Source of the DNA: Kaistia dalseonensis
GTDB lineage: Bacteria; Pseudomonadota; Alphaproteobacteria; Rhizobiales; Kaistiaceae
Direction of reading: 5' to 3'
DNA length: 64,000 bases
NCBI RefSeq assembly: GCF_030814715.1
Contig: NZ_JAUSVO010000001.1
Coordinates: 310,001 to 374,000, forward strand
Part shown: positions 26,534-35,696 of the stretch, in pieces
Layout: every line of letters starts with the position of its first letter
Position numbering within the stretch: position 1 is the first letter of the stretch
Notes under the pieces: model-generated
What the model was told of the DNA's origin: nothing
Database searches by the model: none
The model's input: only the letters and a program-made list of their open reading frames with translations
Program-made: the position numbers and the translations under genes

Positions 26534-28489
26534 TCAGGACAGCTGATCCGTCCAGCATGCGAGATCGCGCGGCGGGATTTCGGCCGCGCCGATGCGGAGG
26601 GCTGGACCGGCCGCCGGGATCGGCCAGGGTTCCGTGCCGTAATTGAAGGCGAAGACCAGATCGCCGCGCCGGCGCAGGCGGATGTGATCGGGCAGGTCTA
26701 TGACGTCCAGCCCGGCTTCGACGAGCAGCGAGCGGGCGAAGCGGCGCAGTGTTTCGCCCTCGATCCAGGCGCCGAGATAGAGGCGCCGGCCATCGCGGAC
26801 GAGCACGGGCTCGCCGGCATCGTCAACGGCCGCAGGCGCGAGCGCGGTCTCGATCGTCTCGATCCACCGCCCGCCCGTTCCCGAGACTGCGCCGGAAAGG
26901 CCGAATGCGAGGCCGGGTCGCAGCGATGAGACCTCGGCGACCTTGAGCGCGATCAATTCCTGCAGCGGGCCGGGCGGCTGGTTTTCGGGAATGGCGTAGT
27001 GGCGGGTCTTCGAGCCGCTGCGTGGGCCGAATAGTATAATGCCGTCAAAGGCCTGGAAGGCGGCAAGCGCTGCCGGCGAGACATGCGGCAGGGTGGGCAC
27101 GATGACGAGCGCATAGCCGGCGAGCGACGCGCCCGGCGCGACGAAATCGATGTCGACGCCGCAGCGGCGCAGCGCCTCGTACCAGTTATGGACGAGGACG
27201 GAATAGTTGAAATCCTGGCCTTGTGGCTGGATCTTCAGGATCCAGGACGCTTCATAGTCGAAGACGATCGCGACTTTGGCTTGCTGCGAGGCGGGCAAGG
27301 CGCAGAAATCCGCGATCTCCTGGGCGACCCGGCGCGCTTCCCGGCCGCCCGGCGAGATCTGCCCGTCCGGCCGGTGCAGGCCGGAATGCATCTGCTCCTG
27401 CGCCACGCCGAACTGGCGCCAGCGGAAATAGCTGACCGTCTCGGCGCCATGGGCGAAGGCTTCCCAACTCCAGAGCCGCACCATGCCCGGCGCGGGCGCC
27501 GGGTTCCACTTGCCCCAATTTACCGGGCCCGGCTGCTGTTCCATGACCCAGAACGAATTGCCGGCCATGCCGCGGAAGAGATCGTGGTGCAGCGCCGACA
27601 TGTCGGGATGCGAGGTCCGCGCCCAGCGGATGCGCTCGTCGTCGCTGAACGGGAAGCTCTCGACCTTGCCGAGCGGATAGGAGTCCCAGCTCGCGAAATC
27701 CAGGCTTTCGGCCATTTTGAAATGGTCGAAATCGTGGAACAGGCTCATGAAATTATGAGTGACGAACCGTCCGGGCGACAGGCGGCGGATGATGGCCGCC
27801 TGCATGGCGCAATATTCGGCGAAACGGTCGGAGAAATAGCGGCGATAGTCGAGCCGTGCCGATGGATTGGCCTCGCCGACCGTCCCGACCGGCGCGCCGA
27901 CATCGTCGAAGCTCGAAACCTCCATCGACCAGAAGACATTACTCCAGGCCTCGTTCAGCGCCTCGGGCGTCTGGTAGCGACCGCGCAGCCAGCGGCGGAA
28001 TCCAGCAATATCTTCAGGACCATAGGAGAGGATCGAGTCATTGTCGCCGAACTCGTTGTCGATCTGCCAGCCGACGACCTTGGGATGGTCGCCATAGCGC
28101 GCCGCCATCGACTCGACGATGCGCGCGCTCTCGCGCCAGTAGGTATCGCTCGAGGCTGTATAATGGCGCCGCGAGCCGAAGCCGCGGACATGGCCCTTCT
28201 CGTCATGGGGGAGAATGTCGGGATGGCGGTCAACGAGCCATTTCGGCGGGCTCGCGGTCGGTGTGCCCAGCACGATGTCGAGGCCAGCTTCGGCCAGCGT
28301 CCGGATCGCGCGGTCGAGCCATGACCAGTCATGAATGCCGGGCTCCGGCTCCATCCGTCCCCAGGCGAACTCGCCGATGCGGACGTAACGAATGCCGAAT
28401 TCGCGCATCGCAGCCGCGTCTTCGGCCCAGCGCGCCTCGGGCCAATGCTCGGGATAATAGCAGACGCCGAGGGCGGGGCCGGTGGTCAT
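26534..28489 (-). CDS. GH42 beta-galactosidase
   Basis: The enzyme of 651 residues has the full GH42 pattern. It starts LGVCYYPEHWPEARWAEDAAAM and continues with YVRIGEFAWGRMEPEPG. The acid/base glutamate lies in VVGWQIDNEFGDND (near residue 146). The nucleophile glutamate lies in FWVMEQQPGPVNW (near residue 316). A C-terminal trimerisation/beta domain follows. There is no signal peptide, so it is intracellular and cleaves imported galactosides or possibly alpha-L-arabinopyranosides. The start at 28489 is chosen because family similarity begins there, although its ribosome site is weak; 28528 is an alternative. It is the last gene downstream of the Liv-type importer and GH127 gene, separated from the latter by 250 bases with palindromic repeats. 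Confidence 0.93.
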   Translation of the reverse strand: MTTGPALGVCYYPEHWPEARWAEDAAAMREFGIRYVRIGEFAWGRMEPEPGIHDWSWLDRAIRTLAEAGLDIVLGTPTASPPKWLVDRHPDILPHDEKGHVRGFGSRRHYTASSDTYWRESARIVESMAARYGDHPKVVGWQIDNEFGDNDSILSYGPEDIAGFRRWLRGRYQTPEALNEAWSNVFWSMEVSSFDDVGAPVGTVGEANPSARLDYRRYFSDRFAEYCAMQAAIIRRLSPGRFVTHNFMSLFHDFDHFKMAESLDFASWDSYPLGKVESFPFSDDERIRWARTSHPDMSALHHDLFRGMAGNSFWVMEQQPGPVNWGKWNPAPAPGMVRLWSWEAFAHGAETVSYFRWRQFGVAQEQMHSGLHRPDGQISPGGREARRVAQEIADFCALPASQQAKVAIVFDYEASWILKIQPQGQDFNYSVLVHNWYEALRRCGVDIDFVAPGASLAGYALVIVPTLPHVSPAALAAFQAFDGIILFGPRSGSKTRHYAIPENQPPGPLQELIALKVAEVSSLRPGLAFGLSGAVSGTGGRWIETIETALAPAAVDDAGEPVLVRDGRRLYLGAWIEGETLRRFARSLLVEAGLDVIDLPDHIRLRRRGDLVFAFNYGTEPWPIPAAGPALRIGAAEIPPRDLACWTDQLS

Positions 28490-28522
28490 GGGGAGGTTTC
28501 CAAAGGGGAGGTTTTCAACGGT

Positions 28523-28690
28523 TGTCATTGCCGGGGGCGAGCCCGGCGGTGACAGAGGCCTGTCGTCGGGCGGGACGGCGCGCAGCGCTGTCATCCCGGG
28601 CGGAGCGCAGTTGAGACACGGGATCCATTTAGCCGTGAAGCCAGTCGCGACGAACGCTCCGGCTGCATGGATCCCCGCTTTCGCGGGGAT
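28523..28690. repeat. Cluster of three REP-like palindromes
   Basis: Three units of the TGTCAT...GATGAC type lie here. These are 28523-28554 (CCGGGGGCGAGCCCGG core), about 28588-28625 (CATCCCGGG...ACGGGATCC), and a perfect ATCCCCGC-TTTC-GCGGGGAT hairpin at 28671-28690. They fill the 250-base gap between the GH42 and GH127 genes. They could end or attenuate transcription between the two glycosidases. Confidence 0.7.
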
Positions 28691-28739
28691 GACGCAATTT
28701 TTGAGGGCGCTGATCGGACTGCCGACGTCGATACACGGC

Positions 28740-30473
28740 CTAATAGAGCGAGGGGGCGTGAAGGTCGAAATAAACCCAATAGGGCCAGTCCTTTGGGAAG
28801 GAATAGAGCGGCACGAGATAGCGTGTGTGGCGCTCCGGCACGGCGTTGGTGATGCGGAAGCGCGGGCCATCGCCATCCTTGATCAGCCGGGTTTCAAGTG
28901 CGGTATCCGGCGCGATGGTCAGTGGACGGCGGCAGCAGGCCTCGTCCTGGGCCAGCACGATCGGGCCGTACATCATGGCGACGCGGTCGGGGTGCTGCTC
29001 GTCGATGGGTACGGCGCGGAGCGCCATCGGGATGGTGATGGTCACGCTGTCGGAGGGCATCCAGAGCCGGTCGATCACGGCCCAGTCGCCGGGCCGGGCG
29101 GCGACGGGGACCCGCTCGCCATTGACCGCGATCACGGCACCCTTGGCCCAGCCGGGAATGCGGAAGCGCAGCGCGAACTCGGCCGCTTCCGCCATGTCGA
29201 AACGCAGGGTCGAGCTGTCACGCTCCGGATAGAGCGTCTCCTGCGTCACCGTGATCGTCTGGCCGCCATGGGTCCAGCTCAGCTGAGACGGCAGATAGAG
29301 ATTGACGTAGAGCCCGGCCGCATCCTTGAAGAAGACGAGATTGTGGTATTCGGCCATGTCCTGGATGTAGGTTCCTGAACAGCACGGCCATTGCTGCCAG
29401 TAATATTCCTTAGCGCCCGCCGATATACGATAATCGCCATAATAGAACGCGGTGCCGTCCTGCTGGACGGGGAGGGCGCTGCCAATTGCATTATAGAGCA
29501 GCGTCTCGATCCAGTCGCCATAGCGCGCTTCACCGGTGAAGCTCATTAGATAGCGCGAGAGCTTGAAGCCGGCCCAGGAACCGCATGGCACCTCGGCGTG
29601 ATAGGCGCAGCATTCGAGCGAACGGCCGAGGCTGCCATTGGGCGGCATCAGCCGCTCGTCGGGACCATAGGCACCCGTAGCGTAGACCTGCGTCTTCTGA
29701 ATGAAATCATAGCCATGGACGCAAATGTCGAGATAGCGCTTCTCGCCGGTGACGGCATAGGCCATGGCCGCGCTCGAAAAGGCGTTCACATGGCTATAGG
29801 CGTGGACGGCTTCAACCGTTTCGGGCGCCTTCCCTTCAGCGAAGGGCGCCCAATAGTCCTCATAGAGCCAGAGGTCGGCGAACTCCTTGAAAACGCTGTC
29901 GTTTGTCGCCTGGTATATGCGATAGAACGCCTCCGGCAGGATGTACCATTCCGAGGTGTCACCCGGGCCGGCGCCCCAGAAATCATGCGTATTGGCGAGC
30001 GGGCGGGTGCGATCGAAGGTGCGCTCCGCCCAGCCGGTGGTGGCGCGGAGCGCGGGCAGGGCGCTTTCGACTTGGGCGAGCAGATGCAGGTCGATCAGGC
30101 CCTGCGCCAGCTTCTCCCAATCATAGAGGCGCATCCTGGCGTTGCCATCGGCGGGCAGGGTGGCGAGCCAGCCCTCGTGCAGGGAAATCGCTTTGTCGAC
30201 AAGGGCTTGGTTGTGGGTGGCGCGGCCGAGGCGGACCATGCCGGAGACGAGCTGGCCGAAAATCACGGCGCTGTTGGCGGCGCACCAGCCACCCATGGCG
30301 TCGCCCGGCGCGTCCTGGCCGGACTGGGCGCGGAAGCCTTTCAGGATCGAATCGTTGGAGAGCGCGCCATAGGTCGCGGCCGCCTCGTCGACCTGGGTGC
30401 GGAAACGGCCGGGCAGGAGCGTGACGCTGCCGAAGCCGAACTCTTCGAGGAGGACCTTGCCGCCTGCCGTCAT
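28740..30473 (-). CDS. GH127-family beta-L-arabinofuranosidase-like glycoside hydrolase
   Basis: The 577-residue protein resembles GH127 (HypBA1-type) enzymes. The (alpha/alpha)6 catalytic region includes ECCAYHAEVPCGSW near residue 287 and WPCCSGTYIQDM near residue 362. A Glu and a Cys in the first segment and the CC pair in the second match the zinc-and-cysteine active site of the family, in which a cysteine is the nucleophile. The C-terminal half is beta-rich. It has no signal peptide. The ATG at 30473 follows AGGGAAG; the gene starts 78 bases after livF on the same strand. Known HypBA1 releases L-arabinose from hydroxyproline-linked beta-L-arabinofuranosides of plant extensin. Related families (GH121, GH146) differ and would need an alignment to exclude. 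Confidence 0.88.
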   Translation of the reverse strand: MTAGGKVLLEEFGFGSVTLLPGRFRTQVDEAAATYGALSNDSILKGFRAQSGQDAPGDAMGGWCAANSAVIFGQLVSGMVRLGRATHNQALVDKAISLHEGWLATLPADGNARMRLYDWEKLAQGLIDLHLLAQVESALPALRATTGWAERTFDRTRPLANTHDFWGAGPGDTSEWYILPEAFYRIYQATNDSVFKEFADLWLYEDYWAPFAEGKAPETVEAVHAYSHVNAFSSAAMAYAVTGEKRYLDICVHGYDFIQKTQVYATGAYGPDERLMPPNGSLGRSLECCAYHAEVPCGSWAGFKLSRYLMSFTGEARYGDWIETLLYNAIGSALPVQQDGTAFYYGDYRISAGAKEYYWQQWPCCSGTYIQDMAEYHNLVFFKDAAGLYVNLYLPSQLSWTHGGQTITVTQETLYPERDSSTLRFDMAEAAEFALRFRIPGWAKGAVIAVNGERVPVAARPGDWAVIDRLWMPSDSVTITIPMALRAVPIDEQHPDRVAMMYGPIVLAQDEACCRRPLTIAPDTALETRLIKDGDGPRFRITNAVPERHTRYLVPLYSFPKDWPYWVYFDLHAPSLY

Positions 30474-30551
30474 CGCCGTTCTTCCCTTTGATCGTGCCGT
30501 TTTCTTGTTGCCGTTCGTTAGCTTTGGCATTGCCTGTGTTGCCTTTGCCGT

Positions 30552-31307
30552 TCAGGCCGCGCTCTTCTTGCCGCCGCCGAGATAGAGACGGATCACTTCC
30601 GGATCGTCGATCATCGCAGCACCCGTTCCTTCGAGTCGGTTGCGGCCCTGTTCCAGCACATAGCCATAATCGGCGATGGCGAGACACTGGCGCGCTCGCT
30701 GCTCCACCATCAGGATCGAAACGCCGAGGGCGTTGATCTCGCGCGTCTTGCTGAAGATCTCTTCCTGCACCATCGGGGCGAGGCCGGCCGAGGGCTCGTC
30801 GAGGAGCAGCAGGCTCGGATCCGACATCAGCGCGCGGCCGAAGGCAACCATCTGGCGCTGGCCGCCGGAGAGGGTGGCGGCGCGCTTCGACAGCATGCCC
30901 TTGATCAGGGGCAGGGCATCGAGCACCCGCTCGTAGCGCTCGGCATATTTGTGCCGCGCGGGGAGGGAGCCCATCTGCAGGTTTTCAAGAACGGTCATGT
31001 CGGCGAAGACATTGGCGAGCTGCGGCACCATGTTCATGCCGAGCGCGGTGATCGCGTTGGAGCGCTTGCCGACCAGCGAGACCGGCTTCTCCTCGGCGTC
31101 GAAAAGGGTGACGCTGCCGCCGCGGATCGAGACCAGGCCATAGATGCTCTTCAGCAGCGTCGACTTGCCGGAGCCGTTCGGGCCGATGATCGCGACGATC
31201 GACCGGCGCGGCACGCGGATCGAGATGCCGTGCAGGATGTTCTCCTCACCATAGCCCGCCTTGAGGCCTTCGACCTTGAGGACGTCGCTTCTCGCGTCAA
31301 TATTCAT
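30552..31307 (-). CDS. livF: Liv-type ABC importer ATPase, LivF-like
   Basis: The ATPase of 251 residues has Walker A GPNGSGKST near residue 41, signature LSGGQRQMVAFGRALMSDP and Walker B LLLDEPSAGLAP. The short C-terminus without an extra domain is typical of LivF. Its start overlaps the LivG-like stop by four bases. It couples ATP hydrolysis to uptake by the LivH/LivM pore. The placement directly upstream of two glycosidases raises the possibility that the substrate is not a branched-chain amino acid. Confidence 0.93.
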   Translation of the reverse strand: MNIDARSDVLKVEGLKAGYGEENILHGISIRVPRRSIVAIIGPNGSGKSTLLKSIYGLVSIRGGSVTLFDAEEKPVSLVGKRSNAITALGMNMVPQLANVFADMTVLENLQMGSLPARHKYAERYERVLDALPLIKGMLSKRAATLSGGQRQMVAFGRALMSDPSLLLLDEPSAGLAPMVQEEIFSKTREINALGVSILMVEQRARQCLAIADYGYVLEQGRNRLEGTGAAMIDDPEVIRLYLGGGKKSAA

Positions 31308-32077
31308 GCGGCGGCTCCCGCGTTGCGGCCGAGATAGGCCGTGATGACCCGCTCATTGGCCTGGATCGCGTCGGGCGGGCCGTCGGCGATGACGCGGCCC
31401 TCATCCATGACGATGACGCGGTCGCTGATCGACATGACGAGGTCGATGTCGTGCTCGATGATCAGGACGGTGATGCCGGCCTTCTCGCGCAATTCCTTGA
31501 TGTGCTCCATCAATTGCTCGCCCAGCACTGGCGCGACGCCGGCCATCGGCTCGTCGAGCAGGATCATCTTGGGCTGAACCATCAGCGCGCGGGCGAGCTC
31601 GAGCAGCTTGCGCTGGCCGCCGGAAAGCGCGCCGGCGCGCTCATGGGTGAGGTGGGTCAGGCGCACGAGCGCCAGCCGCTCCTCGGCCTCGCGGCGGATC
31701 TCCCGCTCGCGCCGGGACGTGCGGCCGGGCATCAGCCAAGCCGCGCCGAACTTTTCGCCGGGCTGGTGGCGGGCGGCGATCAGGAGGTTTTCGAGCACGG
31801 TCATCTGCGTGAACACGCGCGCGGTCTGGAACACGCGGACGAGGCCGTGCCGGGCAACCGTGTGGCCCGAGAGCCGCTCGGTGCGACGGCCGTCGAACTG
31901 GATGGTGCCTTCATCCGGCCGCATGAAGCCCGAGACCAGGTTGAAGGCAGTGGTCTTGCCGGCGCCGTTCGGCCCGATCAGTGCGGTGATCGAGCCCTCC
32001 TTGACGTCGAAGCTCGCACCCTGCACGGCCTTGACGCCGCCGAACGCCTTGGTGATGCCGTCGACTTTCAGCAGCAT
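31304..32077 (-). CDS. livG: Liv-type ABC importer ATPase, LivG-like
   Basis: The 257-residue ATPase has Walker A GPNGAGKTTAFNLVSG, a LivG-typical insertion (RHQPGEKFGAAWLMPGRTSRREREIRREAEERL), signature LSGGQRKLLELARALM and Walker B ILLDEPMAGVAP. It starts one base after livM ends and overlaps livF by four bases. The LivG class pairs with LivF as a heterodimer under the LivHM permease. Confidence 0.93.
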   Translation of the reverse strand: MLLKVDGITKAFGGVKAVQGASFDVKEGSITALIGPNGAGKTTAFNLVSGFMRPDEGTIQFDGRRTERLSGHTVARHGLVRVFQTARVFTQMTVLENLLIAARHQPGEKFGAAWLMPGRTSRREREIRREAEERLALVRLTHLTHERAGALSGGQRKLLELARALMVQPKMILLDEPMAGVAPVLGEQLMEHIKELREKAGITVLIIEHDIDLVMSISDRVIVMDEGRVIADGPPDAIQANERVITAYLGRNAGAAA

Positions 32078-32078
32078 C

Positions 32079-33056
32079 TCACTTCTCCAGGATCTGGCGG
32101 CGGTCGCCGAAGATGCCCTGCGGGCGGAACGCCAGGAAGAGCACCAGCAGCAGCCCGACGAGGAACAGGCGGAGATAGGCGCGCTCGCCGGAGTCGAACA
32201 GCGTCAGCGGATAGACGTTCAGGAAGCGCGTGCCGGTATAGAGCAGCGTGAACAGGATCGCGCCGACGGGCACCGACCAGATCCGGTTCATGCCGCCCAA
32301 GATGATGATCAGATAGGCATAGAAGGTGATGGTCGGCTGGTAGTCGTCCGGGCTGAACACGCCGATCTGCAGCGCGAGCAGCATGCCCGAAACGGCGCCG
32401 AGCAGCGCGCCGATGATGAGCGCCTGCATCTTGAAGCCGACAACGTTCTTGCCGATCGCGGCCACGGCCGTGTCGTCCTCGCGAATGCCCTGCATGACGC
32501 GGCCCCAGGGCGAACGCTCCATGCGCCAGAGCACGAGGATCGCGGCGAAGGCGAACACCCAGACGACGATCGCCATGGCCGTATCGGGGCGGCCATATTT
32601 GCCGAAGATGGGTTTCAGATAGAAGGCGATATCGCCCATGAAGACCTGCCAGCTGCCGTTGAAGGTCGCGATCTTGCCGGGGCCGAGCAGGCCGATCGAG
32701 CCGATCGGACCGCCGGTCAGGCCCTGCAGGTTCATGGCGAGATAGCGCACGATCTCGCCGCCGGCGACCGTCGCGATCGCGAGATAATCGGCACGGAGGC
32801 GCAGCGCCGGGACGCCGACCAGGATCGCCAGGATCACCGCGGCGACGAGGCCGCCGAGAATGCCGACCGGCAGCGGCAGGCCGTAGCGGGCGACGAGGAT
32901 CGCCATCGCATAGGCCGCGACCGCCATGAAGGCGACGTGACCGAAATTCGGCAGGCCGGCGAGCGAGAACTGCACATAGAGGCCGAGCGCCATGATGGTG
33001 TAGATGCCGCCGGTCGTGGCGACGAAGATCCAGAAGACGGGATTGAAGATATCCAT
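32079..33056 (-). CDS. livM: Liv-type ABC importer permease, LivM-like
   Basis: The integral membrane protein of 325 residues has about nine hydrophobic segments. The LivM marker region reads FGHVAFMAVAAYAMAILVARYGLPLPVGILGG, with GLTGGPIGS in the loop and the cytoplasmic coupling segment GRVMQGIREDDTAVAAIGKNV. It overlaps livH by one base (TGATG). It forms the pore with the LivH-like subunit. Confidence 0.93.
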   Translation of the reverse strand: MDIFNPVFWIFVATTGGIYTIMALGLYVQFSLAGLPNFGHVAFMAVAAYAMAILVARYGLPLPVGILGGLVAAVILAILVGVPALRLRADYLAIATVAGGEIVRYLAMNLQGLTGGPIGSIGLLGPGKIATFNGSWQVFMGDIAFYLKPIFGKYGRPDTAMAIVVWVFAFAAILVLWRMERSPWGRVMQGIREDDTAVAAIGKNVVGFKMQALIIGALLGAVSGMLLALQIGVFSPDDYQPTITFYAYLIIILGGMNRIWSVPVGAILFTLLYTGTRFLNVYPLTLFDSGERAYLRLFLVGLLLVLFLAFRPQGIFGDRRQILEK

Positions 33057-33943
33057 CAGAGCACCCGCTCCTTGCCGAAGAGGCCCTGCGGCCGATAGAG
33101 GAGCAGGAGGATCAGCACGACGAAGGCGAGCACGGATTTGAACCGTGGCTCCAGCCCGCCGGCGAACCCTTCCCAGGTCGAAAGCTCCATGACGAGACCG
33201 AGCACCACGCCGCCGATCAGCGCGCCATAGGCATTGCCGATGCCGCCGAGCACGATGGTGGTGAAGATCAGGAACAGGATCTGTGTGCCGAGGTTCGGGT
33301 TGAATGTGCCCTGCACGATGGCGAGCATGACGCCGCCAATGCCGGCGAGCGCCCCGGCAAGCAGCCAGACATAGGTGCCGATCCGCTCGACATCGATGCC
33401 GGTCACGGCGGCGAGATCGCGATTATCGGCGACGGCGCGCATCGACTTGCCGATCGTGGTGCGGGAGAGAAAGAGCGCGACGGCCGGGGCCACGACGATT
33501 GCAATGCCGATCGCCAGCGCCTGGCCGGGCGAAATGCGGATGAGGCCGAGATCGAACACGCGCGTCTGGTCGATGTCGAGCGAGCGGATCTGCGGGCCGG
33601 CGACGAGAAAGATGACGTTCCGGAGCATCATGCCGAGGCCGACTGTGATCAGCGACATGGCGACGAGGCCGCGACCGCGCAACGGCTTCAGCACGAGGAA
33701 ATGCAGGAGAAGCGCGAGCAGCGCGCCGCCCGCCATCGCCAGCAACGCGGACGAGACGAGGTCGAGCCCGAAGACGACATTGGCGATGAAAGCAATATAG
33801 GCCGCCGTCGTCAGATATTCGCCATAGGCGAAATTGGCCAGGCGCTGGATGCCGAAGACGAGGGTCAGGCCGACGCCGGTCAGGCCGAGGATCGTGCCGG
33901 TGATCAGGCCGTTTATCGTGAGCTGGGCGAGTTGTTGCAGCAT
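33056..33943 (-). CDS. livH: Liv-type ABC importer permease, LivH-like
   Basis: The 295-residue permease starts MLQQLAQLTINGLITGTILGLTGVGLTLVFG, a LivH hallmark, and continues with NFAYGEYLTTAAYIAF and the coupling segment GKSMRAVADNRDLAAVTGIDVERIG. The ATG at 33943 is taken because the upstream open frame (to 34117) is made of palindromic-repeat sequence and carries no family similarity. It is the first gene of the livH-livM-livG-livF run; the binding-protein gene lies just upstream on the same strand. Confidence 0.92.
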   Translation of the reverse strand: MLQQLAQLTINGLITGTILGLTGVGLTLVFGIQRLANFAYGEYLTTAAYIAFIANVVFGLDLVSSALLAMAGGALLALLLHFLVLKPLRGRGLVAMSLITVGLGMMLRNVIFLVAGPQIRSLDIDQTRVFDLGLIRISPGQALAIGIAIVVAPAVALFLSRTTIGKSMRAVADNRDLAAVTGIDVERIGTYVWLLAGALAGIGGVMLAIVQGTFNPNLGTQILFLIFTTIVLGGIGNAYGALIGGVVLGLVMELSTWEGFAGGLEPRFKSVLAFVVLILLLLYRPQGLFGKERVL

Positions 33944-33977
33944 GGACTCTGTCAATCGTGGCCAAGCGCGGCCTGTT

Positions 33978-34094
33978 CCCTCTCCCCGAAAGGGGGGAGG
34001 GCTAGGGAGGGGCCCAACGCTCGAAGGGTATGTCAATGGAAAGGAGGGAGCCTCAGGAAGCCCACACTCCAACTCTCCCCGCTTCGCGGGAGAG
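33978..34094. repeat. Two hairpins in the livK-livH gap
   Basis: 33978-34001 is CCCTCTCCCC-GAAA-GGGGGGAGGG with one mismatch. 34073-34094 is CTCTCCCCGC-TTC-GCGGGAGAG. Both belong to the common alphaproteobacterial GC-rich intergenic type. They may stabilise the binding-protein mRNA relative to the permease genes, a usual arrangement for importer operons. Confidence 0.65.
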
Positions 34095-34124
34095 AGGCTT
34101 GTCCGGACCCGGTCCACTCAAGCC

Positions 34125-35387
34125 TTACGGCTTGAACGCGATCGTCTCGATCACGGTCGCGGGCGCATTGTCGGGCTGGTGCTGCCAGACGTCGAAGAGC
34201 GAGGCGTTGACGCGGCCGTCGGGGCCGAAGTTCAGCGGGCCGCTCGCGCCCATATAATGGATCTTCTCGCCCTTCAGCACTGCCTTGATGGCGTCGTCGA
34301 TCTGCTCGTAGGTGTAGGGCGTGCCGGGATCGTTGGTCACGTTCTGGACGTGGTTGGCGATCTCGGTCGGGTCGGAGGACTTGGCTTCGAGAGCCGCCAG
34401 GAACACGACGAAGGTGCTGTCGAAGGGCTGCGCCATGGTCGATTCAAAGGGAATGCCCTTGTCGACCTTCTCGGCGAAGAGCTTCTGGAAGGCGCCGAAC
34501 GAGGTGCCGCCGGCCGCGCTCGCCTGGGTCGCACGGAAGCCCGGATAGCTCTTGCCGCCCTGGCGCGCGCACTGGGCGAGCGAGTCGGCGCCGAAAGACT
34601 TGGCCGGATCCCACTTGCCGGTGCGGCCGAGCGGCAGCGCCAGCTTCTCGAAGGTCGGGCAGAAATCGATGAACAGCCAGCCATCCGGCGCGCCGTCCAC
34701 GAGCTGCTGCGCCTCGGTGTCGAGGGTCGGCTGCTCGGGATTATAGAGCACTTCCTTCGGCACGGTGCCGCCGCCGGCCTTCCAGGCCGTGGTGAACACT
34801 TCGGCGAGCGCGGTGCCATAGGCGTCGTTGCGGGCCGCGACGTTGATCTTGGCGTTGGCGCCGAACTCCTTGGCGATGATCTGCGCCAGCACCTTGCCCT
34901 GGAGGTCATCGGCCGGCACCGGCTGCCACAGCATGGCCGGCGTCGACGTATTGAGCTTGGAGAGCGCCGGGCTGGTGCCGCCGGTGAAGATCAGCTTGCC
35001 GTTCGGCATGGTGACGGCGGTGGCGACGGCGCTGGTGATCGAGGAATAGAAATCGCCGACGATTACGTCGACATTGTCGATCTGCACCAGCTTCTGGGCG
35101 CCCTCGACGCCGGCGGCGGGCGAGCCCTGGCTGTCCTGGCTGTCGGTCAGTTCCAGCGTGATGCCCTCGAGGCCGAGGCGATCGATCGAGGCCTTGATCT
35201 GGTCGATGCCGAGCTTGGTCGCGGCATTCCAGGCCTGGCCGGCGGGCGCCGATTCACCCGTCAGGCTGACGAGCACGCCATATTTGAGATCGAAGGAGAC
35301 ATCGTCCGCGGCCAGCGCCGGGGCGAGGGTGGCGATGAGGGCGATCGAGCCCAGCAGGCCACGAATGGTCGAGCGGTTGAAGCGCAT
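34125..35387 (-). CDS. Liv-type ABC importer substrate-binding protein
   Basis: The 420-residue periplasmic protein has a signal peptide (RGLLGSIALIATLAPALAADD) and the type I fold of the LivK/Leu-Ile-Val-binding family. Family segments include KYGVLVSLTGESAPAGQAWNAATKLGIDQIK, VDVIVGDFYSSITSAVA and PMGAKI-like equivalents in the distal half (FVVFLAALEAKSS). At about 420 residues it is longer than classical LivK and closer to the wider ligand class (amides, aromatics, glycosylated compounds). The ATG at 35387 is preceded by GGGG at a suitable distance. A sigma-70-like promoter candidate lies at 35438-35466. It should feed the permease genes 181 bases downstream. Confidence 0.92.
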   Translation of the reverse strand: MRFNRSTIRGLLGSIALIATLAPALAADDVSFDLKYGVLVSLTGESAPAGQAWNAATKLGIDQIKASIDRLGLEGITLELTDSQDSQGSPAAGVEGAQKLVQIDNVDVIVGDFYSSITSAVATAVTMPNGKLIFTGGTSPALSKLNTSTPAMLWQPVPADDLQGKVLAQIIAKEFGANAKINVAARNDAYGTALAEVFTTAWKAGGGTVPKEVLYNPEQPTLDTEAQQLVDGAPDGWLFIDFCPTFEKLALPLGRTGKWDPAKSFGADSLAQCARQGGKSYPGFRATQASAAGGTSFGAFQKLFAEKVDKGIPFESTMAQPFDSTFVVFLAALEAKSSDPTEIANHVQNVTNDPGTPYTYEQIDDAIKAVLKGEKIHYMGASGPLNFGPDGRVNASLFDVWQHQPDNAPATVIETIAFKP

Positions 35388-35437
35388 GGGAACCCCTGTT
35401 TGTCTGGATATCGCCCCTTTGGGGTCTTGTTGTCGAC

Positions 35438-35466
35438 AGTTTGGATACGGAGAGAGAATGTGTCAA
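35438..35466 (-). promoter_or_regulatory. Possible sigma-70-type promoter of the Liv operon
   Basis: On the minus strand a perfect TTGACA (35466-35461) is followed after 17 bases by CAAACT (35443-35438), a weak -10. It lies in the 309-base divergent gap 35388-35696, which contains no gene. The -35 is strong and the -10 is not, so this is a suggestion. Confidence 0.4.
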
Positions 35467-35696
35467 CTGCGTTGCACCATTCGGGCTATAACGAGTTGTG
35501 CGTAGCAGCATGACGCGTGTTTTGCCGGAGCGGGGAGGGACTGGCCCAAACGGCGATGAACCGCGCGCCGAACGGTCTCGATGGCACCGGTCCAGTTGCG
35601 GTTTGCCGCATTCTTGGTCAAACTGATGTCGTCGCGACCATTCCGTGCGACCCGGTTTTCCGGCTCCGTCAGCCGACGCTTGCCCCGACGTTCCCG

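Noticed and set aside
31608-33098. Long plus-strand frame opposite livG/livM
   Set aside because: Low-complexity antisense text; the minus-strand Liv genes have full family motifs and tight operon spacing.
33834-35513. Plus-strand frame of about 560 codons opposite the Liv binding-protein gene
   Set aside because: It passes through palindromic repeats and the antisense of a clear periplasmic protein; no ribosome site or family.
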